From JAHJDS01 sp964569795 (GTDB taxonomy: Bacteria; Desulfobacterota; Desulfarculia; Desulfarculales; JAHJDS01), in NCBI GenBank assembly GCA_964569795.1, contig CAZMVB010000002.1, positions 1 to 64,000 on the forward strand: DNA of 64,000 nt, in the 5' to 3' direction. The translations under genes and the position numbers were made by a program. Below, one piece after another: positions 1 through 6,284 of this stretch. The notes under the pieces were generated by a model. It ran no database searches, was not told the DNA's origin, and was given only the letters and a program-made list of their open reading frames with translations. Position 1 is the stretch's first letter. Each line of letters begins with the position of its first letter.

Positions 1-89
1 CCATCGAGTTCATCGACGAGGTCCCGCGCAGCGCGGCGGGCAAGGCCCTGCGCAAGGAACTGCGAGCCAAGGAGTGGGGAGAGGCGTAA
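1..89 (+). CDS. C-terminal end of an AMP-forming acyl-CoA synthetase (partial)
   Basis: Only the last 28 codons are inside the window, read in the frame starting at base 3 and stopping with TAA at 87-89. The peptide contains VPRSAAGKALRKELR, which matches the end of AMP-forming acyl-CoA ligases. The lysine of the G-K-A/I-L-R motif is the catalytic lysine used for adenylation. The substrate cannot be told from this fragment. The next gene is nearly 800 bases away, so this gene probably ends its transcription unit. Confidence 0.7.
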   Translation, partial: IEFIDEVPRSAAGKALRKELRAKEWGEA

Positions 90-147
90 GAGTCTTTCCA
101 ATGTTGGACCATGAGTCTTGCCGGCGCGGTCTCGCACCAAGTGTGGC

Positions 148-192
148 GGCGCCCTCCGCCCCAGCTTATTGGCGAGCTGGGGCGAGGGCGCC
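148..192 (+). terminator. Long stem-loop downstream of the acyl-CoA ligase gene
   Basis: Bases 148-166 and 175-192 are inverted copies (GGCGCCCTCCGCCCCAGCT against AGCTGGGGCGAGGGCGCC) with one bulged base and an 8-base loop. The stem is strong enough for a transcription terminator, but no T-run follows. It may instead stabilise mRNA ends or be part of the local repeat family. Confidence 0.45.
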
Positions 193-219
193 TCAATGAC
201 GGGGCAGCCGAAATGAAAT

Positions 220-426
220 GGAGGCGGCAAGCGCGGACGAGGCCTTTCACCGGCACCGCCGCTGGTCGCGAATTACGCCCGTGCGGCTTCGCACTGGAGG
301 CGGCAGGCGCGGACGACCAAGTGACAACCTTACGGGCGTTTCGTCGCGAATTACGCCCGTGCGGCTTCGCACTGGAGGCGGCAAGCGCGGACGAGGCGTT
401 TCACCGGCACCGCCGCTGGTCGCGAA
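220..426 (+). repeat. Interleaved direct repeats (51 bp and 53 bp units)
   Basis: A 51-base unit at 266-316 recurs at 344-394 with one mismatch (offset 78). A 53-base unit at 220-272 recurs at 374-426 with one mismatch (offset 154). The units overlap each other, giving a composite array. Each 51-mer contains the mini-hairpin GTGCG-GCTT-CGCAC, and a related GTGCG-GCCT-CGCAC follows near 435-448. Spacers are not unique sequences of constant length, so this is not CRISPR. It looks like an intergenic repeat family. Confidence 0.65.
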
Positions 427-458
427 ATACGCCGGTGCGGCCTCGCACCCGCAGGGGT

Positions 459-485
459 GCAGGGGCGCGCGGACAGCGCCCCTGC
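459..485 (+). repeat. Perfect 10-bp inverted repeat with 7-base loop
   Basis: GCAGGGGCGC at 459-468 is matched exactly by GCGCCCCTGC at 476-485. It lies just downstream of the direct repeats and has no following T-run. Its role is unknown. Confidence 0.55.
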
Positions 486-810
486 CGGGGGGTGTGGGGG
501 CGGAGCCCAACCCCGGGGCAAGTGCTCCCGGGACCGATTACGCGGCAAACCTTCACCGGCGTTTTTCCTGAAGATAACAAATCCGGGCGGGACGCGCCCC
601 GTCCTGGCCGACCAATTGAGTAAACCGGTTTTCATAAACAGGTCGGGGCGGGCGGGCGTTTAATTCCGGTATTGGATGTTCTAGAAACACCATTTTTCCT
701 GGACATTTCATCAGGAGACGTGTCCCCAACACTTGATGCGTCATCCGCTGACAAGGCTACGTGGGAAAATTGTCTTCGTTTTTTCATCAGTCAAGTCGGT
801 ACTTATTTTT

Positions 811-839
811 TTGACACCCGACACTTTTACGGTTATAAT
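811..839 (+). promoter_or_regulatory. Near-perfect sigma-70 type promoter for the AbrB-like gene
   Basis: A perfect -35 TTGACA at 811-816 and a perfect -10 TATAAT at 834-839 are separated by 17 bases. The ribosome binding site GGAGGT (855-860) and the ATG at 866 follow. This is the best consensus promoter in the window and predicts strong expression unless it is repressed. Confidence 0.85.
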
Positions 840-865
840 TTTTTAAAAAGTGATGGAGGTATTTC

Positions 866-1198
866 ATGGCCAAAAGAATAAAAGTGGACTACAACAAGTT
901 ACTCAAACTCTTGAAAGACGGCGTGCCGCAAAGCGAGATCATGACCAAGTTCGGTTTCAAGAACTCGACCCAGTTGAAGACCGCCGTGGCCAACGCCGCC
1001 ATGGAGGCCAAGCTCATTCCCAAGCTGGTCGGCGGACGCGGCCGGACACAGGCCAAGGCCGTGAACAAAACAGTCAAGGTCAACAGTCGCGGCAGTCTGA
1101 TCATCCCCAAGCAGGTGGCCGGTTTCTATGGCCTGAAGGTCGGCGATTCCTTCGAGGTCAGAAAGTCGAAGGCCGGTCTGTCGTTGAAGAAGTCCTGA
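866..1198 (+). CDS. Small AbrB/SpoVT-like DNA-binding protein
   Basis: The 110-residue protein has two parts. Residues about 8-50 are helical and look like a short helix-turn-helix (DGVPQSEIMTKFGF, then a second helix). Residues about 70-110 (VNSRGSLIIPKQVAGFYGLKVGDSFEV) have the pattern of the AbrB/SpoVT swapped-hairpin domain found in transition-state regulators and antitoxins. It is very lysine-rich. ATG 866 is fixed by a GGAGGT site 5 bases upstream. It has its own promoter and terminator and no partner toxin, so it is probably a free-standing regulator or nucleoid-type protein. Its target is unknown. Confidence 0.75.
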   Translation: MAKRIKVDYNKLLKLLKDGVPQSEIMTKFGFKNSTQLKTAVANAAMEAKLIPKLVGGRGRTQAKAVNKTVKVNSRGSLIIPKQVAGFYGLKVGDSFEVRKSKAGLSLKKS

Positions 1199-1204
1199 CC
1201 CGGG

Positions 1205-1240
1205 AAACCGCCCCGGTTTGATTCTGGTCGGGGCGGTTTG
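1205..1240 (+). terminator. Terminator after the AbrB-like gene
   Basis: AAACCGCCCCG at 1205-1215 pairs perfectly with CGGGGCGGTTT at 1229-1239, leaving a 13-base loop. The T-tract is short, but position and stem suit a rho-independent terminator. Confidence 0.7.
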
Positions 1241-1507
1241 TCCGCCACTCATCCGGAGGTGAGGTTTGTCTTCGAGTCTGGTCCGCCTCAGGTAAACCGG
1301 CGGCCTGGGAGAAGGACCTCGGTTTGGATTGTGGCCGGAAAGATGATCTGAATCGTTTCGAGCGTCAACTCTCCGGATTGAATCGCCCGGATCAATCTTA
1401 AAAGGCGTTCCCTGAATTAGCGACAACGGCTTATTGCTCGACCTGGCGCCTCCCCCTTTGCAAGAAAACTTCGGCGGAAGCCGGCCGGGCATATGCCCGG
1501 TGGCGTT
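1241..1507. other. Convergent intergenic stretch, no gene seen
   Basis: The region separates the AbrB-like gene (plus) from the dehydratase operon (minus). Apart from the two terminator structures at its edges I see no coding pattern and no strong promoter. Confidence 0.5.
1463..1500 (-). terminator. Tandem hairpins ending the dehydratase operon
   Basis: Read on the minus strand, a perfect palindrome CCGGGCATATGCCCGG (1485-1500) is followed by CTTC-CGCC-GAAG (1469-1480) and a TTTTCT run (1463-1468). This fits a terminator just beyond the stop codon at 1508. Confidence 0.6.
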
Positions 1508-2764
1508 TCAACGTGCGCCGAGACCACGGCGCGACAGAAGCATCTCGAAAAAGGCGTCGGCCCTGGCCTGAAACTGGCCCATGGAAAAATTTTCGGGATC
1601 CATATGGTCGCCGTCGATGATCACCGACGGGACGCCCAGTTCCCGCATAAGGGCCTGCTTCAGGTTCATCTGGCCCAGGGTGATGGGCAGGCAGGACCGG
1701 TTGCGGTGGAGGATCGCGCCGTCGATGTGGTATTCCCGGCAGGCCTTGAGCACCATGTCCATCCGGGTCTTGATGGAGACGCAACTGACCAGGGGGTAGG
1801 ACTTGAGGCTCTTGAGGGCCAGCGATTCGAGGGGACGTTCGGGATCGAGCCGCAGGGACCAGGCGGCCGAATAGGTCTCGGCCACGATCACGCCTCCAGC
1901 GGTCTCGAAGTAGCTGAGCAGGCCCAGGTTGTACCACAGCGGGATGTTGTCCCAGAAGAGCCGGACCTTCTCCTCGGGCACCACGCCCGCACCGGCCGCG
2001 GCCCGCCCCCTGACCTCGTCCAGGATTTTTTGTAAAAAATCGACGGCGATTCGGGTCCCCTGCCGGGTGACCATGACGAACATGATCCCGATCTCGGCCG
2101 CGCTGAAGGGACTGGGTCGATGACGGCGATAAGACATGATCTCGTCCCACAGCCGGCAGGCCTCATCCGACAGCCGGACCGCCTCGACCAGACGGTCACG
2201 GTCCAGGCGCCGTCCGGTGACCTCCTCGAGCCAGGCGATCAGGCGCTTGATCTCGGCCACGGCGTATTCCAGGTGAAAGGGCTGCATGTCCTCGATGGCC
2301 ACCTGGGGCAGGTCGGCCCGAAAGACCTTGGCCTTTGGAAAACGCCGTTCGAGTTCGTGAAAGATCTTCATCACCGGCACGCAGCCGGCCCCGGGAGAGA
2401 TCAGGATGTCCGGGGCGGGCAGGCCCCCGAGCAGGGTCCCCGGCTCGGTCATGGGTCCGTGGACGTAGCCCAGGATGTTGCGGAGATAGCCGCACAGGTC
2501 GCGGGAATACCCCCGGGCGTGGGCCGTCTCGAAGTTCTGGGGAGCGAGGCCGAAGGCGGCGCAGACCGGGGACCAGTTCTCGGGAAAGACCGGCATCAGG
2601 TCCAGGGCGTAGAAGATCTCGATGGCCCCGTTCATGGGCGGCATCCAGCCTACGGGTTTTCCGGAGCCCTTGGCCTGGACGCACTCCAGGTAGTAGTCCA
2701 TGACCACCTGGTTGAGCTCCCGGGCCGCCCGGAGCCTCTTTCTGGATTTTCGGGTCTTTTCCAT
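1508..2764 (-). CDS. 2-hydroxyacyl-CoA dehydratase / benzoyl-CoA reductase subunit family protein (HgdB/BcrB-like)
   Basis: The 418-residue protein follows the HgdB/BcrB/FldB family pattern. The N-terminal region contains GWMPPMNGAIEIFYAL, where the family normally has a cluster cysteine after the G-x motif. The middle is helical. The C-terminal part (RSCLPITLGQMNLKQALMRE, then IDGDHMDPENF and RADAFFEMLL) is diagnostic. In the family, subunits carry a [4Fe-4S] cluster and catalyse radical dehydration or ring reduction after ATP-driven activation. Here the first ligand position appears to be Met, so cluster binding may be altered. Start: ATG 2764, 5 bases after the upstream family member. No activator ATPase is present. 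Substrate unknown. Confidence 0.8.
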   Translation of the reverse strand: MEKTRKSRKRLRAARELNQVVMDYYLECVQAKGSGKPVGWMPPMNGAIEIFYALDLMPVFPENWSPVCAAFGLAPQNFETAHARGYSRDLCGYLRNILGYVHGPMTEPGTLLGGLPAPDILISPGAGCVPVMKIFHELERRFPKAKVFRADLPQVAIEDMQPFHLEYAVAEIKRLIAWLEEVTGRRLDRDRLVEAVRLSDEACRLWDEIMSYRRHRPSPFSAAEIGIMFVMVTRQGTRIAVDFLQKILDEVRGRAAAGAGVVPEEKVRLFWDNIPLWYNLGLLSYFETAGGVIVAETYSAAWSLRLDPERPLESLALKSLKSYPLVSCVSIKTRMDMVLKACREYHIDGAILHRNRSCLPITLGQMNLKQALMRELGVPSVIIDGDHMDPENFSMGQFQARADAFFEMLLSRRGLGAR

Positions 2765-2769
2765 CCCGC

Positions 2770-3870
2770 TTAACCCAGCATCTCGAAAAAGGCCTGGAGC
2801 CTGGTCTCGAGCTGCCCCGAACCGGGCCCGGTCTCCTCCAGCTCGAGCACCAGGCTGGGATACCCGGCGTCCTTTAGCCTGGTGGTCAGGGTCGGCAGGT
2901 CGGCCAGGTGGGGCGTGCAGAATTTCTGGAGCACGAAGATCACGGCCCGGGCGCCCGCTGAATCCAGGTCGGCCAGAAGTACCGGCAGCCGGTCCTCGGC
3001 CCGGGCCCGGGCCGGACAGGGCCGCCGGGCCAGGAACCGGTCCACCAGGCGGTCCAGGGGCGAGTCGCCCCCGCCAGCCGGCGGGTCGAATCCACGGACC
3101 CCGGAGCACAGGTCGTCGGCCGCCACCCGGCCGCCGGCGGCCTCGATGGACCTCAAAAAGTCGTCCGTCTCCAGCGGTCCGCCCGAGACGAGCACCGGGG
3201 TCCCGTCAGGTTCCGGCCCCGGAGACCCGGTCCGGACCAGGCCGTCCAGCCAGGCGGCGTAATCCTCGGGCGGCGTCACGAAAAAGGCCGTCACCACCGT
3301 CCACCACTGGCCGGCGGTCAGGCCCGACCGGCCTTGCCGCCGGGCCGCGTCCAGGTCCAGGACCAGCCGCCTTATCCCGGAGTACAGATCGATCGAGGCG
3401 GCCAGCCTTTGTTCCGAAAAATTCCCGCCCGCCCGGTCCAGTTCCTCGACCAGGTGATCGAGGGCGGATTTGAAAAAGCGGCGGCCGGCCGGGCTGTCGT
3501 TGTAGGGCAGGGGCAGGGACAGGACCAACCGATCCGGGAAGCTCTCGGCCCAGACGCCCGTCAGCCCGCAGGCCGCGTCGCAGGTGTAACCCTGGATCAG
3601 GCCGGCCAGGAAATCGTACTCGCCGCGCAGGGCCCGATCCAGGGCCCGGCGGAGCCAGGGGCAGAGGAACTCGGGGACCAGGGCGTCGGCCGCGATGATC
3701 GGTCCCCCCTGGCCCATGATCCGGACCGGCAGGAAGCCGGCGGCGTGGATCAACTCGAGGGGGGTGTAGGTGCAGAGGTAGCCCATGGCCGGTCGCCCGG
3801 AGGCGACCAGGCGCCCTGGATTGTCCCGGTCCAGGGCCGCCGTAAAGGGGGCCAAGGCGTCAGGGGTCAT
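2770..3870 (-). CDS. 2-hydroxyacyl-CoA dehydratase subunit family protein (HgdB-like)
   Basis: The 366-residue protein belongs to the same family as its downstream neighbour and is the likely partner subunit. It keeps the canonical first motif GYLCTYTPLELIHAAG with the cluster cysteine, a second cysteine region (YTCDAACGLTG), and a third at VLQKFCTPHLAD. These are the positions of the three cysteine ligands in family members. It ends with the typical ETRLQAFFEMLG helix. ATG 3870 begins the operon, and the divergent promoter region toward the DUF523 gene lies upstream. A role in 2-hydroxyacyl-CoA dehydration or aryl-CoA reduction is plausible. The substrate cannot be inferred. Confidence 0.8.
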   Translation of the reverse strand: MTPDALAPFTAALDRDNPGRLVASGRPAMGYLCTYTPLELIHAAGFLPVRIMGQGGPIIAADALVPEFLCPWLRRALDRALRGEYDFLAGLIQGYTCDAACGLTGVWAESFPDRLVLSLPLPYNDSPAGRRFFKSALDHLVEELDRAGGNFSEQRLAASIDLYSGIRRLVLDLDAARRQGRSGLTAGQWWTVVTAFFVTPPEDYAAWLDGLVRTGSPGPEPDGTPVLVSGGPLETDDFLRSIEAAGGRVAADDLCSGVRGFDPPAGGGDSPLDRLVDRFLARRPCPARARAEDRLPVLLADLDSAGARAVIFVLQKFCTPHLADLPTLTTRLKDAGYPSLVLELEETGPGSGQLETRLQAFFEMLG

Positions 3871-3909
3871 GCCGGCGGCACCTCGGGCTAAAAGGTCCGG
3901 CCGCCAGCT

Positions 3910-3967
3910 TAACACAAGCGCCCGCCGCCGGGAGTCGAAAAAAGGCGGGCCGGCCCGGGTTGTGTTA
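3910..3967. promoter_or_regulatory. Divergent promoter region with inverted TAACACAA / TTGTGTTA
   Basis: TAACACAA at 3910-3917 and TTGTGTTA at 3960-3967 are exact inverted copies on either side of the divergent intergenic region. Each reads outward as TTGTGTTA, resembling an extended -10 (TG-n) for the dehydratase operon and the DUF523 gene respectively. They could also be one spaced operator. No good -35 is visible. Confidence 0.4.
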
Positions 3968-4029
3968 CAGTGAATCCGTGTTCCCGGCCGCGGGGCCGGC
4001 GGCCCGCGCCCCTTGTGAAGGAGACGGTC

Positions 4030-5001
4030 ATGGTCGATTTCGCCCGTCCAATAGTGGTCGTCAGCCGTTGCCTGGGTTTCGAGGCCTGCCGCTACGACGG
4101 GGCGATCATAAACAGTCAGGTGGTCGAGGCCCTGAAACCGGCGGTCGATTTCGTGTTGGTCTGCCCCGAGGTGTCCATCGGGCTGGGCGTGCCCCGGAAT
4201 CCGATCCACATTGTCCGGTCTAAGGGCCGCGACCGGCTGGTCCAGCCGTCCACGGGGCGCGACGTCACCCGCGAGATGACCGATTTCGCGGCCCGATTCG
4301 CCGCGGCCCAGGGCGGGGCGGACGGCTTCATCCTCAAGAGCCGCTCGCCGAGTTGCGGCCTGCGGGACGTCAGGATCAGGGGACCGGCCGCCGGCGCGCC
4401 CCAGGTGGCCCGGGACGCCGGCCTGTTCGGGCGGGCGGTCACGGCCGCCTGGCCGGACAAGCCCGCCGAGGACGAGGCCCGGCTGACCAACTTCGTCATC
4501 CGCGATCACTTCCTCAAACGGATCTTCACCCTGGCCGATTTCCGGCGGGTCAAGGCCGCGGGGAGGACGGGCGCCCTGGTCGAGTTCCAGGCCAGGCACA
4601 AGTGGCTGCTCATGGCCTACCACCAGGCGGAACTGCGCCACCTGGGCCGGATCGCGGCCAATCCCGAGCATAAATCCTGGGACCGGGTGATCGCCGACTA
4701 CGAGGCCCATCTTGTTCGGGCCCTGGCCCGGACCGCCAGGTACACCTCGAACATCAACGTCCTGATGCACGGCCTGGGTTACTTCAAGCAAGATCTGTCG
4801 GCCGGCGAAAAAAGGCTGTTCCTGGAAAACCTGGAGCAGTACCGGGCGCAACGCCTGCCCCTGTCCGCACCCGTCGAGGTCCTGCGGGCCCTGGCGACCC
4901 GGTTCGACGACCAGTATCTCCTGGCCCAGTCGTTTTTCCGGCCCTATCCCCGGGACCTGCTGGGCCTGCCGGACAGCGGCCGAACCGGTCATCGGCCCTG
5001 A
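4030..5001 (+). CDS. DUF523-DUF1722 protein (YbgA/YbbK-like)
   Basis: The 323-residue protein has an N-terminal DUF523 domain (residues about 5-150) with SRCLGFEACRYDG, VCPEVSIGLGVPR and LKSRSPSCG. Three conserved cysteines are visible. The C-terminal DUF1722 domain (about 190-310) contains HKWLLMAYHQAELRHLGRI. DUF523 has been linked to thiouracil desulfuration and Fe-S chemistry, and the combined protein is often found near DNA photolyase genes. No such neighbour exists here. ATG 4030 is chosen because GAAGGAGA lies about 7 bases upstream. An in-frame ATG at 3970 lacks such a site. Confidence 0.8.
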   Translation: MVDFARPIVVVSRCLGFEACRYDGAIINSQVVEALKPAVDFVLVCPEVSIGLGVPRNPIHIVRSKGRDRLVQPSTGRDVTREMTDFAARFAAAQGGADGFILKSRSPSCGLRDVRIRGPAAGAPQVARDAGLFGRAVTAAWPDKPAEDEARLTNFVIRDHFLKRIFTLADFRRVKAAGRTGALVEFQARHKWLLMAYHQAELRHLGRIAANPEHKSWDRVIADYEAHLVRALARTARYTSNINVLMHGLGYFKQDLSAGEKRLFLENLEQYRAQRLPLSAPVEVLRALATRFDDQYLLAQSFFRPYPRDLLGLPDSGRTGHRP

Positions 5002-5021
5002 ACGGGAACCATGACTCAGGT

Positions 5022-5039
5022 TCCGGCTGGCCAGCCGGA
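5022..5039 (+). terminator. Perfect 18-base palindrome after the DUF523 gene
   Basis: TCCGGCTGGCCAGCCGGA is a perfect inverted repeat about 20 bases past the stop codon. It has no T-run, so it is only a possible terminator. Confidence 0.35.
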
Positions 5040-5047
5040 GATGGTTC

Positions 5048-5056
5048 TGCTAGAAT
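5048..5056 (+). promoter_or_regulatory. Extended -10 promoter candidate for tpx
   Basis: TGCTAGAAT (TG-n-TAGAAT) forms an extended -10 about 110 bases before the tpx start. No clear -35 is seen, which is normal for this promoter type. Confidence 0.4.
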
Positions 5057-5164
5057 GTTCTCAACCCGGACCGGCCGGGCCCCGTCTGGTGATCTTTGAT
5101 GGTTTCCGACCGGCGAGGAACTTCCTAATCGACATGGGCCGGCAACTGCATTAGGGGGAAAATC

Positions 5165-5680
5165 ATGGCGGAGTTCGAGGGACTGGTCACGCTTCAGGGT
5201 TCCCCGGTAACCCTGGTCGGAGATCTGGTCGAGGTCGGTCAGCGGGCGCCTGACTTCACGGCCACCGGCAATGACATGCAACCGGTGGAATGCAGCTCGT
5301 TCAAGGAGAAGGTGGTGGTCCTGTCCTCGGTGCCGTCCCTGGACACGCCGGTCTGCGACCTGGAGACCCGGAAGTTCAACCAGGAAGCCGCCTCGCTGGG
5401 AGACGACGTGGTCATCCTGACCATCAGCATGGACCTGCCCTTTGCCCAGAAGAGGTGGTGCGCCGCGGCCGGGGTCAAACGGGTGATCACCCTGTCCGAT
5501 TACCTGGACGCCGAGTTCGGCCGAAAATTCGGGGTGCTGATCCGGGAACTGAGACTTTTGGCCAGGGCGGTGTTCGTGGTTGACCGCGAGGGGGTCATCC
5601 GCTTCAAGGAGTTGGTCAAGGAGATCACCAACGAGCCCGATTACGCCGCCGTGCTGAAAGCCATCCAAAAGGCTTCCTGA
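5165..5680 (+). CDS. tpx: Thiol peroxidase
   Basis: The 171-residue protein reduces hydroperoxides with electrons from thioredoxin and is of the usual length for Tpx. The peroxidatic cysteine is C64 in PSLDTPVCDLETRKFN, preceded by the conserved Thr and Pro. The resolving cysteine is C99 in KRWCAAAG. This is the atypical two-cysteine arrangement. The ATG at 5165 follows an AGGGGGA ribosome site. A terminator follows directly, so the gene is probably monocistronic. Peroxide defence is expected in an anaerobe exposed to transient oxygen. Confidence 0.95.
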   Translation: MAEFEGLVTLQGSPVTLVGDLVEVGQRAPDFTATGNDMQPVECSSFKEKVVVLSSVPSLDTPVCDLETRKFNQEAASLGDDVVILTISMDLPFAQKRWCAAAGVKRVITLSDYLDAEFGRKFGVLIRELRLLARAVFVVDREGVIRFKELVKEITNEPDYAAVLKAIQKAS

Positions 5681-5699
5681 AACTCGACCGAGGGGGTCC

Positions 5700-5730
5700 G
5701 GGGCCGGGGGCGGCGCCGGGTCCCTTTTTT
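5700..5730 (+). terminator. Rho-independent terminator after tpx
   Basis: GGGGCCGG (5700-5707) pairs with CCGGGTCCC (5716-5724) through one bulged base and a G-U pair, followed by six T residues (5725-5730). Confidence 0.65.
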
Positions 5731-5772
5731 GTTCCCGCCCCGCCTCATCCCGTGACCGTTCGGAGGAGACCG

Positions 5773-6255
5773 ATGTCCCAGTGGCGCCACCAGGCCGTCG
5801 AGGGATTCCAGCCGGGGGCCAGCTTCACCTTCTCCCGGACCTTTACCCGGGAGGACACCGAGACCTTCGGCGACATCACCCGGGACTACAATCCGGTCCA
5901 CTATGACCGCCGCTTCAGCCAGTCCCGGGACTTTCCCGAGCTGATCTGCCACGGCCTGCTGGTGGCCAGCATGATCTGCGAGCTGGGGGGCCAGGTGGGC
6001 TGGCTGGCCTCGCGGATGGACTTCAAGTTCGTCCGGCCGGTGTTTTTCGGGGACACCGTCACCTGCCGTTTGACCATCACCGCCATCGACGCCGACCACC
6101 GGGCCCGGGCCGAGGCGACCTACGTCAATCAGGACGGCGTCCTGGTCCTGCAGGGGGTTCTGGAGGGCATCCTGCCCGGGCCGGCCCAGGCCGAGGCCCT
6201 GTCGGCCCTGCTGGCCGAAGGGGACCCCTCCAACAAGCTGCGCGGCGAACGGTAG
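5773..6255 (+). CDS. MaoC-like (R)-specific enoyl-CoA hydratase family protein
   Basis: The 160-residue protein has a single hot-dog MaoC domain. It carries the hydratase motif DYNPVHYDRRF, in which Asp and His are the catalytic pair, and the following CHGLLVAS with the typical H-G. Family members hydrate enoyl-CoA thioesters, as in PhaJ, feeding hydroxyacyl-CoA to fatty-acid or polyester metabolism. ATG 5773 is preferred over 5752 because GGAGGAG lies 4-5 bases upstream. It converges with the TPR gene on the other strand. Confidence 0.85.
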   Translation: MSQWRHQAVEGFQPGASFTFSRTFTREDTETFGDITRDYNPVHYDRRFSQSRDFPELICHGLLVASMICELGGQVGWLASRMDFKFVRPVFFGDTVTCRLTITAIDADHRARAEATYVNQDGVLVLQGVLEGILPGPAQAEALSALLAEGDPSNKLRGER

Positions 6256-6284
6256 GGGATTACCGTCCCCGTCTCACCCGCCCC

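Larger units (their letters stand above)
90..810. other. Repeat- and hairpin-rich intergenic stretch without a convincing gene
   Basis: About 720 bases separate the ligase end from the promoter of the AbrB-like gene. Open frames here are short and overlap on both strands, and the encoded peptides repeat because the DNA repeats. They are Arg/Pro/Ala-rich with no recognisable domain, so I do not call them genes. The first half holds hairpins and duplicated segments, listed separately. From about 600 on the sequence becomes AT-richer toward the promoter. Confidence 0.6.

Noticed and set aside
220..426. CRISPR array
   Set aside because: Repeats overlap, there are only two copies of each, and there are no regular unique spacers and no cas genes.
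111..663. Small open frames on both strands in the repeat region
   Set aside because: The frames mutually overlap, the peptides repeat with the DNA, and no ribosome site or domain was found.
1508..3109. 533-residue version of the downstream dehydratase subunit
   Set aside because: Its first 115 residues are out-of-frame sequence of the upstream subunit. The family N terminus starts at ATG 2764.
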